Assembly (NCBI GenBank): GCA_024345305.1
Contig: BRON01000012.1
Span: 930,001 to 994,000 of the forward strand
DNA from: Mrakia gelida
Taxonomy: Eukaryota; Basidiomycota; Tremellomycetes; Cystofilobasidiales; Mrakiaceae
Direction: 5' to 3'
Length of the DNA: 64,000 bases
The notes below the pieces were generated by a model. It was not told the origin of the DNA. It worked only from the letters and a program-made list of their open reading frames with translations, and searched no databases. This document shows positions 1-10,658 of this stretch, piece after piece (position 1 is the stretch's first letter; every line of letters starts with the position of its first letter). The position numbers and the translations under genes are program-made.

Positions 1-1286
1 CTGTCTTCGAATCCTTGCTGACGTACTACCTTCCCCTTTTCTTCCCCTTCCAGCCCGACGCTGCCATCAAACACGTCGCGTCCGCGCTCAACCCTCCCTC
101 CGACTTCCATTCACCTCTCAGTCACCTCCTCGCTTCCGCATCCACGGGAGAGGATGCATTCTCAAGTAACGCGGTCCATCACAAGCTCTACCCTTTCACT
201 GATCATCAAGGACCTGGCGAGGAAGAGTCGAACGAGTCGACGAGGACGAACCCTCCCTCCTCCACAGGACGCGACGCTGCTCCTTCTTCTTCGTCCACCA
301 CGGAAGTCACAGACGAGGCTACCCAGGGGACCTCTCATCTCGCCGATGCCTCGTTTACCACCGTCGGAGGAGGTCCTTCCTCGATCTCGGATACGACTTC
401 CATCGCCTCGACCGATGACAACAACGACGAAGACCATCTTCCCTCTCCTCCTCAACCCGAATTTGAGTCATCCTCGCCCTCGAAGCCCCTCTCCCAGAAC
501 CAGAAGAAGAAGGCTCGAGCTCGAGCGAGGAAGGCTTCCACCATCAGCACCTCGTCCCTCGCTCCCAACGTCGTCGCGTCCTCCTCCACTCCTCTCGAAA
601 CCAAAGTCGTCGCCCAAGACGCATCACCTCCCTCTTCCTCTTTCACCACGATCACCGCTACCACCACCAAGCTCAAACAAACCACCTCCACCGTCTCTTT
701 CCCCTCGGTCAGCAACCAGTCCAACGCGAACTCCAACAACAACTCGAACCATCCCGTCTCCCCATTCCCTTTCACCTTCGCTTCGCCTCCTCCCTCCAAC
801 GACGCCGCTCTCCCTAGCACCAGCACCAGCACCAACACCACCACTTCCTCCTCCTCTCCCTCCTCTCCCACCACCCGTGCCATCCCTCAAGCCCCCTCCT
901 CCGCCATCACCCACGAACCCTCCTCGTCGTCGCCCAAACTCTCCACCTCCCAAAAGAAACGAGCAAAGGCGAAGGCCAAGAAGGCCGTCGTTCCGTCCCT
1001 CGTCGTCGAAGGAGGGGATGAACCGGAGGAGGAGGAGAAGGCGCTGACCTCGAAGCAGAGGAAGAACCTGAAGAGTCGAGCGAAGGCGAGGGAGAAGGCG
1101 AAGGCTGAGGAGGAGGAGGAGGGAGAGGGTGAGGGCGACGCGACGGAGGTGGAGGAGAGAGGGAGGGGGAGAGAAGAGAAGAGGCTTGATCGAGATAGGA
1201 GGGTTTCTGGGGATGGGAGCTTGGTGGGTGGTGAGATGGGGATGGGGAAGGGGAAGGAGAAGGAGAGGGAGGTTGTTGAGGGATGA
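1..1286 (+). CDS. 3' part of a low-complexity, lysine-rich protein (5' end outside window)
   Basis: The window opens inside an intron: CTGAC lies at about 18-22 and the acceptor CAG at 51-53. The last exon then runs from 54 to the TGA at 1284-1286 in one frame, about 410 residues. The protein is rich in Ser, Thr and Pro and no folded domain is visible. A basic motif occurs three times, around residues 155, 308 and 345 of the exon, built on QKKKARARARK, QKKRAKAKAKK and RKNLKSRAKAREKAK. An acidic Glu-rich tail follows the last copy. Basic blocks beside acidic runs would fit a nuclear or RNA-associated protein, but that is inference. I do not recognise the family. The upstream exons are missing, so the true length is unknown. 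Confidence 0.6.
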   Translation, partial: VFESLLTYYLPLFFPFQPDAAIKHVASALNPPSDFHSPLSHLLASASTGEDAFSSNAVHHKLYPFTDHQGPGEEESNESTRTNPPSSTGRDAAPSSSSTTEVTDEATQGTSHLADASFTTVGGGPSSISDTTSIASTDDNNDEDHLPSPPQPEFESSSPSKPLSQNQKKKARARARKASTISTSSLAPNVVASSSTPLETKVVAQDASPPSSSFTTITATTTKLKQTTSTVSFPSVSNQSNANSNNNSNHPVSPFPFTFASPPPSNDAALPSTSTSTNTTTSSSSPSSPTTRAIPQAPSSAITHEPSSSSPKLSTSQKKRAKAKAKKAVVPSLVVEGGDEPEEEEKALTSKQRKNLKSRAKAREKAKAEEEEEGEGEGDATEVEERGRGREEKRLDRDRRVSGDGSLVGGEMGMGKGKEKEREVVEG

Positions 1287-1518
1287 GGGACGAGAAGAGG
1301 GAACAGCGACGGTCGCTGCTGCTACGAGCTTGAGTTCTTTTTGACGATTTATGATTTCTGGTAACATGTTTGGCTCATTGTACTGTTTTCTCGAATACAG
1401 ACAAAGCAGTCAAGCGAAAGAACTCGCTCAAACTCCGAACTCGAAAAGAAACAGCCGAAACGAAGGAGAGCTCGAGCTCATCTTTCGCTCCTCCCACCCA
1501 ACCCCTCCCTCCCTCGCG

Positions 1519-3234
1519 ATGTCGTCCTCCCCTCTCCTGGTCGGCGCCATAGAGTCCGAGGACCCTTCGAAAGGACTCATCACCCTGGAGAACATCATCG
1601 CTCGGGATTATCTTTGCGAGGAGCGACCTACGTTCAGCATCTCGTTCCATCACCGATCCCATCGCCTTCCTCTCCTCCCTCTCGTACGAACAACAGGTCG
1701 CTCTCGTCGCCATCCCGCCCTCTCCTCCAGACTCATTCTCCAAAGGCGTCTCTTCCCTCATCCACGATCGACTTCATGCGATGATCCCCGTCTTTCCATC
1801 TCTAAAGGACTTGATCGCTGAAGGGAGGAAACCGGAGGAGGGAGGTCCAATGTTTCGACACTTCCCTCTCATCTCGAGAGCGAGGCATTCCTGTTTACCG
1901 AATGCAGTGTTGGCGAAGCAGAGGGATGGATCGTATAGTGAGTTCACCTTTTCCCATGGGAGGGCGGGTCTCGTTTGAGCGACGAAGGACGAAGGAAAGG
2001 AAGGAAGCGAGAAAGTCGAGCTCGCGAGCTCACCCCCTTTTGATTTCCCTTCCCTTCCCCTATGGCAGTCCTTCAAGCAACCCAACACATCGCCAAAGGA
2101 TCCCAAATCTACCTCTCCTACCTCCCTCCCGACTACGGTTCCCTCCCTTACGACCGCCGTCGAACGTTCCTCAACCTCCCCTTCCTCCACCCCTCCGCCG
2201 CCCAATGCTTCTGCTCCTCCTGCCAGCTCCCCCTCCTCCAACGTCAAGCCGCCGACGCCAAGCGCGTGTCTCTCTACGACGCCATCCACTTCGATCGTCG
2301 CCACTCCACGACGAAGGCCGAAGGAGCAAAAGGAAGAGGAGGAGGACCCAAGTTCGTAGCAGGAACGGTCGAGCAGATCGCGAGTTTGGTCGAACAGATC
2401 GTGGTCGACGAGGACCAAACGTCCCTTCGGTACTTCCTCGTCGATCTCGCGAGGTAGGCTGCTCAGATGCTGTTCATGGAGAAGGATTTCACGAGGGCTT
2501 TGGAGTGGGCGTGGCTCGCGACGAGGTTGGCGGAGGCGTTGAGGCCGGGGGATGTCCCGACGTTTAGGTACTATAAGGAGTGGGGGAGGGCAGCTTCGAT
2601 TGTTCCTTTGGAAGTGAGTTCGAGCATCTCCTTTCTCTCTCTCTATCTCTCCCCGCAACTTTGAACGAGAAGAGGAGATCTGCGTGCTTGCGAGTCGAGT
2701 CGAGTCGGTCCTGACGAAGACGCGTTTCGCTTCGACTTCGTTTCTCTCCAGCCTCTACCCTTCCGACTCTTCGTTCGCCGACTTCTCAGCACACCTCGTC
2801 ACCTCTTCCCTTCGCCAAAACCTTCCCTCATCGAATCGATCATCTACCTCCCCTCGAACTCGTTACCTCCGATACCAACCCTCGACCCTCACCCGTCGAA
2901 CGGTCTTCCTCTCGCGTCAACCTCCTCCTCGACGACACACAACGAAGAGCTCATCGACGGATCCAGCTCCTCGGGATCCACCTACACGCTCACAGGAGAG
3001 TCTCTAGTCGAGGAGGCCGACGGGAAGGAGGTCGAAGTCGAATCGGAACCTCAAACGGACGCGTCGGATCCCACTCTCCCTCCTCCTCCCTCCTCTCCCC
3101 TCATCGACACCACTCCTCCGATCTCCCCAGCTCTCCACATCCCAGGGTTGTTCCCTCCGCCCCCAATCCCAATCGTTCCGTCGGTCGGGCCCACCTCGCT
3201 CGACGCTTCGAGATCCCCCGTCGAGTCGCGTTGA
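1519..3234 (+). pseudogene. SET-domain (SMYD/SET-like) methyltransferase gene, apparently broken
   Basis: The start is the ATG at 1519. The first frame gives the opening GLITLENIIARDYLCEERPT. From about 1650 the coding frame moves +1 and continues as AFLSSLSYEQQVALVAIP and then PLISRARHSCLPNAVLA, which holds the NHSCxPN-type SET signature as RHSCLPN. An intron at 1938-2068 (GTGAGT...CAG) joins to an exon beginning ILQATQHIAKGSQIYLSY, the end of the SET core. That exon carries an in-frame TAG at 2455-2457, while coding-like sequence continues in the same frame (AAQMLFMEKDFTRALEWAWL). A phase-0 intron at 2614-2751 leads to a Pro/Ser-rich tail ending at TGA 3232-3234. SET proteins of this type methylate lysines on histones or other proteins. 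With one frame change and one nonsense codon the gene is probably inactive. Base errors could look the same. Confidence 0.65.
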
Positions 3235-4282
3235 GGGTCGCGACCTTTGCCTGGGGTGAAGGTGGGCGGGGAGGTGGAGAAGAAGCCATAGCAGCTTGCG
3301 TGGGTGGTTGGTGGGTGGTGGGGTGTGGGATGGAGGAGGGAGGTTGAGGAGGAAGAGGGGAGAAAAGGGGTTGAGAAGAAGGAGGTCGGAGGGAGGGAGA
3401 CGCGGTGGTTCTTCCGTTATCTAAGGTATGAAAGGATCGGTTACGCACGCTTGACTGTAGAGCTTATATGTCACTACTCACCCACGACGTCGAAAGAAGC
3501 TGTCAGTGTGTGGGGAAGGAGAAAGCGGAGGCAGTTTCGTCGGCTGTAAACTCGACGATCGAGACGAGCTCGCCTGCCTTCCCTTCGACCTCCAACGAGG
3601 ACAGCGACGATGGCGAACAGGGAACGACTCAAAAGGTAAGAGAAGTCAACATCTCTCTCTCTCCCATTCGGTTATCGAGCGCCCAGCATCCGAGATAGAC
3701 GAGGAGGGGAACGAAACGAAACGGCTCGAGCGTTGACCGACGCGACTCTTCCTCTCTTTCTTCTCCCTTGCAGGACGTCTCGAACCTTGGAGACCATGTC
3801 TCTAAATCTGAATAAGCAACGTATCTCGAACCATCCAGAGACCTTCTCATGCTCGTCTGGCTGCTCGAGAGTAAGCGAGAAGAAGTTGAGCGAGACGCGC
3901 GCTGATACTCGTCTCGACAACTCAACCGTTCACGAAGCTCATGCGGCGCAGGACGGTCGGTACGACATCTAGACAGCGAGAGGGAGAGAAGCGGCTTTTG
4001 TGTTTTGGAGACCTCCCTTCTCTCGGCCTCAGCTCAAGTTCAAACGACGACGAACAGGCGAGCTCATCGCAACCCAGCCTCCTTCTCTCCTCCCTCCCTC
4101 TCTCCCAGCAGCACGGGTAGAAGAACCAAATAAACTATCATGCATGAAGAAGAATCGTGAAAAGTGGCCAGCCAAAGAAGAAAGAAAGAAAGAAACGATT
4201 GAAAGAACGAACGAACGACGAACCCAACCCAACCACCCCCCCCCCCCCCCCCAACCCTCTCCTCCCTCGTCTCGTTCTCGCT
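3235..4282. other. Gap with one weak small spliced ORF
   Basis: There is one good intron, 3636-3773 (GTAAGA donor, TTGACC branch, GCAG acceptor), on the + strand. Two readings are possible. One starts at ATG 3468 and ends at TAA 3815, giving about 70 acidic residues. The other starts at ATG 3610 and ends at TAG 3972, giving about 75 residues. Neither resembles a known family, so this may be a noncoding transcript. A run of 17 C lies at 4236-4252, just past the stop of the minus-strand NDUFA1-like gene, so it reads as G in that transcript's 3' region. I see nothing else here. Confidence 0.25.
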
Positions 4283-5042
4283 CTAAGCCTTCCGGTCCCA
4301 GAACGTGTTCTTGAGCTCATCGAAGGTAGGTTTCCTTCCCCGGTAACCGTTCCCTGTTTCCGCTGTTCTGATGATTCGGTTGGTTGAGAACCAGGCTGGG
4401 GGGTTGGGGTCGTCCTGGTTTCGTTTCGAAGCAAGGGAGGGGAGGTGGTCAGTTTGGGTGTGAAGGAGGGAGGAGGAGGGAGGAGGAGGGAGGAGAGAGA
4501 TGGGAGGGTGGGTTGATGTGATGAGGGTGGGTTGAGTGGGAGGGTGAAGGAGAGGTGAAGGCGAGGGCGAAGGGAAGGCTGAACGAAGCTGAACGTGTGG
4601 AGAAGGACTCACTCTCTGGCCTCTCTGATGCCCTGTCAACCTTCTATCCCTCTCCATCATCGCGATATCAAAGTTGTCCAGGTTCGTTCGCTTGGACTAA
4701 GTATACCAGCACCAAAGACAAACGAACCGCTGGTCAGCTTCGAGAGAAACTATGGCTCTCCCCCGCCTTCGTCCGACCCTCCCATCTCTCTCTTCTTCCT
4801 TCGTGAACTGACCTTCCCCAAGTTATCCGCCTGCTGAGTGACTATGAGGACCTGTCCTGCGAGGTAGAGGAAGCCTACGATGGCGATGAAGGGGACGGTG
4901 GCTTCGAACTAGAGGGAGGAGGGATGGGGAAGGAAGGCAGGTCAGCTTGGTTTGCAGAGCTCGTTCCCTTTCGATGATTGCTGCCATCCGCTGAAGGGAA
5001 GTTGGGTTCGAAAGGGAGTGGAGCACGTACAGGGAAAGGCAT
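4283..5042 (-). CDS. NDUFA1: NADH:ubiquinone oxidoreductase (complex I) NDUFA1/NI9M-like subunit
   Basis: Four exons, 5042-5031, 4908-4813, 4696-4613 and 4414-4283, splice to a 107-residue protein. It opens MPFPFEATVPFIAIVGFLY, one hydrophobic membrane segment at about residues 5-30. It then has the family hallmark MMERDRRLTGHQRGQR (human form: LMERDRRISG). The C-terminal part reads NPPAWFSTNRIIRT and ends FWDRKA. The protein is a small accessory subunit anchored in the inner mitochondrial membrane near the quinone site of complex I. The introns use GTACGT, GTCAGT and GTGAGT donors, and two show a CTGAC branch. The first coding exon is only 12 nt. Its presence implies a rotenone-type complex I, unlike budding yeast. 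It is longer than the animal protein (70 residues), as fungal forms often are. Confidence 0.85.
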
Positions 5043-5646
5043 GCTGTAGAGATGTGGGAGAGAGAGGTGGATGGATAGAGATCTTATCTCGTTCTGGGGG
5101 AAGGGGAGGGAAGGGGCCGAAGGAGAGAGATGGTGGAGGGTTGCGGGGAGAAGGAGGAGAGGGAGAGCGAAGGAGAGGGAGAAAGGAAGTTTTTTTCAGG
5201 TCTTCTCGACGACGAGATCGGAGCGATGTCTAAGCGAAGCAGATGAGAGGAGTCAATTCTCCTAGCTTGCGAAGTTTTTCTTGACGCTGCTGAAGTTTCA
5301 GCCTTCTCGATCTTCGATTTAGTTCGCGTCGAACACTCGTCGTTCGTCGCTGCCCTCTGAGAACAAGGGCATCAGTCGCGAAGGAATCAAGAAACTTATA
5401 GGTGATAAAGATGCAAGACTAGTCTAGCGACCGTATCTGGAAGAACCGGAGGGAAGAGGAAGAGGGAGAGCGACGACGAGCTCGGATCAGAGATACTGAA
5501 CAACCTCGACTCCTCGACTCTTGAGCTCTTCTGCGATGGGAGGCCAGCTGAAGCGTCGAGAAGAAAGAAAGCTCAGTCAGCGAGAGAGTTGAGACTGGCA
5601 CGAAAAAGGCTGGGGTCGGCGAGAGAAGATAAACCAGAACGCGAAC
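5043..5646. other. Intergenic, no gene seen
   Basis: Purine-rich stretches (AGGGAGAGAG) at 5090-5200 read as pyrimidine tracts on the minus strand. They fit a 5' region for the minus-strand NDUFA1-like gene. The rest, 5250-5646, would be the 3' flank of the minus-strand F-box gene. The short ORFs here are not convincing. Confidence 0.4.
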
Positions 5647-6931
5647 TCACAACTCAACCAACGCGTCTCCCTTCACCTCGCAAACCCACCAAACTCTCTC
5701 CAAGTTCGGGAACAACTCCTTCGAAACGAACCTCTCGATCAACCCTCCCGTACCTCGTAGCATCTCCTCCGTCCACTCCTTCTCCTCATCCCTCGGCGGC
5801 TGAACGAGAATGAGCTGCTTCATCTGAGGACAAGACCTGCTCCTCCCCTCCTCCCCATGTTGTGCGTATCCGCTCGTCATAGGAGTCACCGCCATCGCCA
5901 ACGTATCCAGCCCAGGGGCCTGAGTGAGAAGTTCCTCCTCCAACCAATCCTCCACGATCCACATCTCGTTCACCACCATCTCCTTCAGCGAGATCCCAAT
6001 CTCCTGCAGGATCGACCCGTTCTGGAACGCTCCTCCTAGGTATTGGTTCGGGAGGAGACCCTCGACGAAGTACCGAAGACGTGGGAGGGTCCATTCTAGT
6101 TCCGAGACGTGTTGGACTGTACCGTCGACGTCGCAGGCGTTCTCGAAGTGGAGGGAATGGAGGTTTGGGAGGGTGAGTTCGGGTCGGTGGGTCGAGGGCA
6201 GGTCGTTGGAAGATATCGTCCGTTACTTCAAGATCGATCATGGTGAGGTGGGTGAGGGTAGCCGAGACGCTGGAGAGGAAGTTGACGATGAAGTTGTAGT
6301 TCGATTGAGTGAGTCCTAGACCGACGAGGGAGCGAAGAGGAGGGCGGTAGATGAGGAGGGAGGAGAGGAGTTGAGGGGAGGGAGCGTTCGAGCTGAGGTC
6401 TAGGTAGGCGAGGGAGGGGAGGAATCCGAGCAGAGCTTCGAAAGGATGGAGGCCGTAGAGGAGGGTGGGTGGGTCGGAGAGAGCGAAGGTGATGGTGAGT
6501 CCTAGGACGAGGGAGGCGGGAGATTCTTGGTTGGAGATCTCGAGCTGGTCGAGATGCAGAGCGAGGATCCGACAGGCTTCGTGCGAGTTGAGGGTGATGT
6601 AGGAGTAGTAGGACCGTTGAGCGACGTTCTGGAAGGGGAAGCAGCGGAAGGGAAGTGATCAGAGGAAGAGTTCGCGACGAACGAAGGAAGGGGAGAACGG
6701 GAACGACGAGCCGAACGCAACGAGACGAACAGCAAGACTGACCTTGAACCGTTTGCTGACGAGCCAGAAGTTGTTCAGATCGGTCCTGGAGGTCTCTGGA
6801 GGACGGTAGACTTCGAGAATCTCGGAGAGCAGGGTGGTGGGGGTCGAGATCATCGAGAGGGGAGGAGGAGGGAGGAGGAAGGAGAGGACGAGAGACCAGA
6901 GTTCGTCAGGAATCGAGGGAGGAGTAGCCAT
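5647..6931 (-). CDS. F-box/LRR protein, frame interrupted once or one extra intron
   Basis: The ATG is at 6931-6929. Exon 1 opens MATPPSIPDELWSLVLSFLL and includes NNFWLVSKRFK, an F-box-like helix pair that would bind Skp1. A GTCAGT donor follows, and the next exon starts NVAQRSYYSYITLNSHEAC after CTTCCAG. Leucine-rich repeats follow, for example FLPSLAYLDLSSNAPSPQLL and SATLTHLTMIDLE. Near 6220 the frame must move +1 to read LTLPNLHSLHFENACD and on to the TGA at 5649-5647. Either there is a single-base frame change, or an 85-nt intron (GTAACG...TCGAG) removes part of a repeat. The +1 reading of that stretch looks like a genuine LRR, which favours a frame break. F-box proteins choose substrates for SCF ubiquitin ligases. 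This is one of six F-box-like genes in the window. Confidence 0.6.
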
Positions 6932-7314
6932 CCTGGTGTTTGAGCGAGCCGCGAGGTCGAAGGAAGGGAAGTAAGAGGATGTCTGTGGTAGGCTTGGGTC
7001 AAAAAAAAGGGAGTCCTGGTGTGATGGTTGGCGGATGAACGCAAGACGGAGGGCTGAAGTGAAGGAGGAGCTTTCGGTGAGCTCGACCTCCTTCCTCCTC
7101 CCATCGTCCACTCCCTCTCTTCTCCTCATTTTCTACCAAGGTCTCCGTGAGTGTTTGATCTACTCAAGAGAACCCCACCTCGTCATCTCCGACTAACTTG
7201 GATGCTCTTTTCCCTCTATCTCGACCTCTAAAGCTCAACAAACCCTTCGGAGCACTTCCCTTCGACTTTCTCCCAACCCTCCTCCTCCCCTCCCTCCTCG
7301 CTTCCTTTAGATCT
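6932..7314. promoter_or_regulatory. Divergent promoter region between F-box and BTB genes
   Basis: The two start codons (6931 minus, 7315 plus) face away from each other with 383 bp between them. The stretch is rich in CT runs near both ends, as is common before fungal start codons. I see no clear TATA box. Confidence 0.35.
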
Positions 7315-8146
7315 ATGGCTCCCAAAAGGAAAGCAGCGGAAGTCGACGACGCTCCCCAACCAGCCGAAACCTACTCCCCCATCTTCCCTCTCTACCCGGA
7401 AGCCGACCTCTTCGTCAGACGGAACCCTCTTCGCAACTCGATCCCTCCACCTTCGATCCTCCTCCGCCGTCTTCGACGACATCCTCTCCCTTCCAGCCCA
7501 GGGCGAGAAGAAGGACGACCTTCCTCTCGTCAAGGTCGAGAAGCAAGGATACCTCGCTGAGATCTTCCTTCGATACGCTCATCGAGATCGACTTCTCGTC
7601 AAGGGAAGGGCTCCCGAACCACCTTGGGTGACCGTCCTCCTTCTCTCCAAGATGTTCGACAAGCACGATTCCCCGCTCATCGCCAGAGCGTTTTTCTTCG
7701 AGCAGCTCCCGTACTTCATTGGAGATCCCAAGGACGGCACTCTCGCGAGGCGAGAGTCGGTCCAACCCGTGGAGGTCTTCGCAATCGCGTCGATTCACGG
7801 GCTCGAGGAATTATGCCAGAGAGCCCTTCGATGGAGTCACTCCTGGGGCAAAACAGGGAGCGGGTATCGAGTGATGAGCCATAAGAACACTGCGGATTTG
7901 GGTCAGTTGACGAAATCAGAATGGAGACCGTCTGGGATCGAAGACCTCGAGGTCGACCTCCTGAGTCGAATGACGTTTCCGGTGATCCGTGAGTTTTGTG
8001 CTCTTCACACGAAGGTGCTGGCTGTCCAAGGATACTCGTGGATGAAGGCTGGCGATGATTTCAAGGTCAGTCTCGTTCGCTTCCTCGTGCACGCGAAGCC
8101 TGAAGCAGAAGCTGACTTTCTCCTCTTTCTTCTGCTCCAGCTCTGA
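7315..8146 (+). pseudogene. BTB/POZ-domain protein with a +1 frame break
   Basis: The ATG at 7315 opens MAPKRKAAEVDDAPQPAETY and continues to PLYPEADLF. The next BTB residues are readable only one base on, near 7405-7415: SSDGTLFATRSLHLRSSSAV and then FDDILSLPAQGEKKDDLPLV. That frame continues through VTVLLLSKMFDKHDSPLIA to GDDFK. A GTCAGT intron (8066-8140, branch GCTGAC) then leads to a two-codon last exon with TGA at 8144-8146. The pattern (D.., SSDGT.F..HR..L...S.VF.DML.LP) is typical of the lineage-expanded BTB proteins of basidiomycetes, which often pair with Cul3 or act as adaptors. No intron with valid ends repairs the frame, so the gene is broken or carries a base error. Confidence 0.6.
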
Positions 8147-8185
8147 TCTCGTCAGTGTCCTTCTCTCTCTACCTTTCCAGATGTA

Positions 8186-8518
8186 ATGCTCACCCATCTC
8201 TCCTTCTACAATCATCCTTCAGCGGCTACCCCATCTACGACGAAGGGACGAGAGGAGAGCGCGTCGGTCGTCGTCGCGTCGTGAGTTTCTTCCTTCTCTC
8301 CCTTCTTCGCACGCGTTCCCACATCATCTGACAAGCTTCTTCTCCCCCCTTATTCAGATACTACACCATCACGAACTTTCATGACTTTTCTCCGCCTCAA
8401 ACTCCCTCGTAAGCCGCTACCTTCGCCTCATCCTCCCTCCCTCCCTTTCGATTTCGAACTGACTTCTCGTTGCATTCCCGTTCGCAGATCTACGCCAAAG
8501 CACACACGACCCGCGTGA
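8186..8518 (+). other. Weak candidate: tiny three-exon ORF
   Basis: From the ATG at 8186, two introns with good signals splice to about 59 residues ending at TGA 8516-8518. One uses a GTGAGT donor and CTGAC branch with acceptor TTCAG. The other uses GTAAGC and CTGAC with acceptor GCAG. The product is Ser/Thr-rich with no recognisable domain (YYTITNFHDFSPPQTP). It lies 40 bp past the BTB stop, so it may be a decayed tail of that gene or a noncoding transcript. Confidence 0.25.
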
Positions 8519-9313
8519 ATTCGACGTCTCGTATCTCTTCCCACTCGCGTACCTCATGCGTTCGTCTCTCTTTCTCTCTATCTCTCGCTCACCTTCGAGT
8601 CGAAACTGTCGCTGACGCTGACCAAACGAACGCGTCCTCTCTCCTCGCCACCCTTGCCTCATCGACAGATGCTCGACCAGCGCCCTCAACATAGCCTTCG
8701 GGGGAATGTAGTCGTCGATTCATGGTTTCGAACGGTCGAGCTCTGCGTCTCACCGAAAGAAGAACTCGTTTCGATCTCGCGTTGCAGACGACGGAACGCT
8801 GCGAGAGACGATGGAACCAGGTTGAGAGGGCGAGATGAGCGAGCATGAGAGGGCAGTATTTTCTACGAGTCAAGCATAGAAAACGCAAGGGGGACGAGGT
8901 GTCCGCTTGAACGAGCCTCGAATCTCGACGTCGATATCCCGAGCTTGACCTCGAGTTCGACCTCGGCGACGAGCGAACGGGAGCGCAACAAGAACCCCAG
9001 ATGCGACTGAGTGGACTCGCACAAGGCAGACATACCTGAGGCGAGGGAAGGGTAGAAGATGCCAGAGCGACTTCGTCGACGACCGTCGCTCGACCCACCG
9101 CCCGTCCGAACCTCACTCGAGCTCACATCCCTCCCTTCCCTCTCGTTCTCCTCTCTCACATCTGTCCTTCGGCGTCCCCACACACAACCGACTCGTCTCT
9201 CTTTCCTCTCCAACCAACATCGTCTCCTCTCGTTCGTTTCGAAAGACCATAGAGCATAAACTCGTCTCCATCCATCCAACCCATCCACCTAAACGTCGAG
9301 CAGCAGCCAACGT
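8519..9313. other. Intergenic, no gene seen
   Basis: Overlapping ORFs exist in several frames on both strands, but none shows a domain, a clean start with splice partners, or low-stop coding character. It is the 3' flank of the minus-strand eL36 gene. Confidence 0.4.
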
Positions 9314-10313
9314 TTAGTGACCGGCTCGTCGCGACTCCTGGATGACGTTGGTGAGCTCCTCGAGCTTTCGCTTGGATCGGAGGAGGGTACCGAGCTGGAG
9401 GAGGTGGGGAAGGAGGGTTGGGTTGATTTGGGAGGGAGGAGGTTGAGTTGAAGGGAGAGTTTGGAGAGGCGAGAGGTTCGTTTGGAGGGCGAGGAGGAAG
9501 GGTTGGATTGGGTAGGTTAGGTTTTGAGGTGAGGTTGGGTAGGAGGCGAGGGTGGGTGCGACGAGGGCGGAGGTGGAGACCGAGGTGGAAAGAGGAAGGG
9601 TTGGTTGAGGTTCGTTCGTGATGAGGTTCGAGGTTGACGAGGACGGAGGAAGGGCGAGGTGAGGTGGACGAGCGACAGGAAGAGATGGGCGACGAAGAGA
9701 GAGAGGATAGGGAAGAAGAGAGAGAAGAGCAAGGTCAGCTCTCGAGCTCGAGCATGGATGGATGGATCCAAGGGAGGGGAGGAAGGGAAGGAGGGAAGGG
9801 AGGAAAGGGAAAGGTCAAAACGCACTCTCTTCTTGGTGAGCTTCCTGGCCTTCTTGTCCTTGGAGTTCCTGAGCAACTCCATGACCCTCTTCTCGTAAGG
9901 AGAGAATCCGGCAACCTGCAGCCCACGAACGAGGAGAGAGAAGAGAGAGATAAAAAAGGCGATAATAACGAGGTCAGCTTGCAGTCTTCAATCCCTCTTC
10001 CTCTCCTTCGCTTCCCTCCCCTTCCCCATCCCTTCCATCGAGCTTCCCTCGTGCCCTCCTTCCTCCAAGATCAAAGTTTCTCCCCCTCCTGAAGGACCTC
10101 CCCCTCCTCTCCAACCTCCTGCTAGTCCCATGCGAGTAATCATCCTGGGGCGAGGTGTAGTGAAGTACGAACCTCTCGGATGACGGACCTGACGACCTGG
10201 GTCTTGTGGCTCTGGATTCCCTTCCTCTGCGAGGGCTTGACGGCCTTGGGGATGGAGGTGACAACTCGTCCAGAGTTGAGTCCGTATCGGATACCGGTCT
10301 TAGTGGGAGCCAT
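9314..10313 (-). CDS. RPL36: 60S ribosomal protein eL36
   Basis: Exons 10313-10173, 9915-9826 and 9394-9314 join to 103 residues. The start [20 protein letters not shown], the middle [20 protein letters not shown] and the end [19 protein letters not shown] match the eL36 family (yeast form: IAGLSPYERRLIDLIRNS). The length is the family's usual 100-106. The protein sits on the large subunit. Intron 1 (257 nt) has a GTTCGT donor. Intron 2 (431 nt, GTGCGT donor) is the longest measured here. Long introns in ribosomal protein genes sometimes carry snoRNAs, but I found no convincing C/D boxes. The ATG follows a short purine-rich leader. Confidence 0.93.
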
Positions 10314-10658
10314 GGCGGAGATTGAGTCTTAGTCTTGAGGAGGTGAGAGCTAGAGGAAGGAGTGAGAGGATGGATGGGCTGGGTGGTTCAAACTTTTCGA
10401 GTTCCGCACCCGTCCTCTCCCCTCCTCCTCTCCTCCCTCTCTTTTTCCACCTTTTCGCTTCTCGTCGATCTTGAGATCACACCACCCATTTGTCGTCTTT
10501 TTGAAAATCAAAGAACGACTCGAAGAAAAAAGAACGAGGCAAAACGGAGCAGAAGAGGCTGAGCTGGCCCTCGACGCCGCGTCGCTCATCTTCCCTCGAC
10601 TCTCTTCTCCTTCTCGATCTCCTCCCGCTTGTCTCGATAGATAGACACGAACATAAGA
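10314..10658. other. Intergenic: 5' flank of eL36 and 3' flank of TFIIIC gene
   Basis: Holds CT-rich and purine-rich runs only. No ORF or RNA gene is supported. Confidence 0.4.

Noticed and set aside
3101..3448. Minus-strand Pro/Ser-rich ORF opposite the SET gene tail
   Set aside because: No start in good context, no splice partners, and it overlaps the plus-strand SET C-terminus as an antisense shadow.
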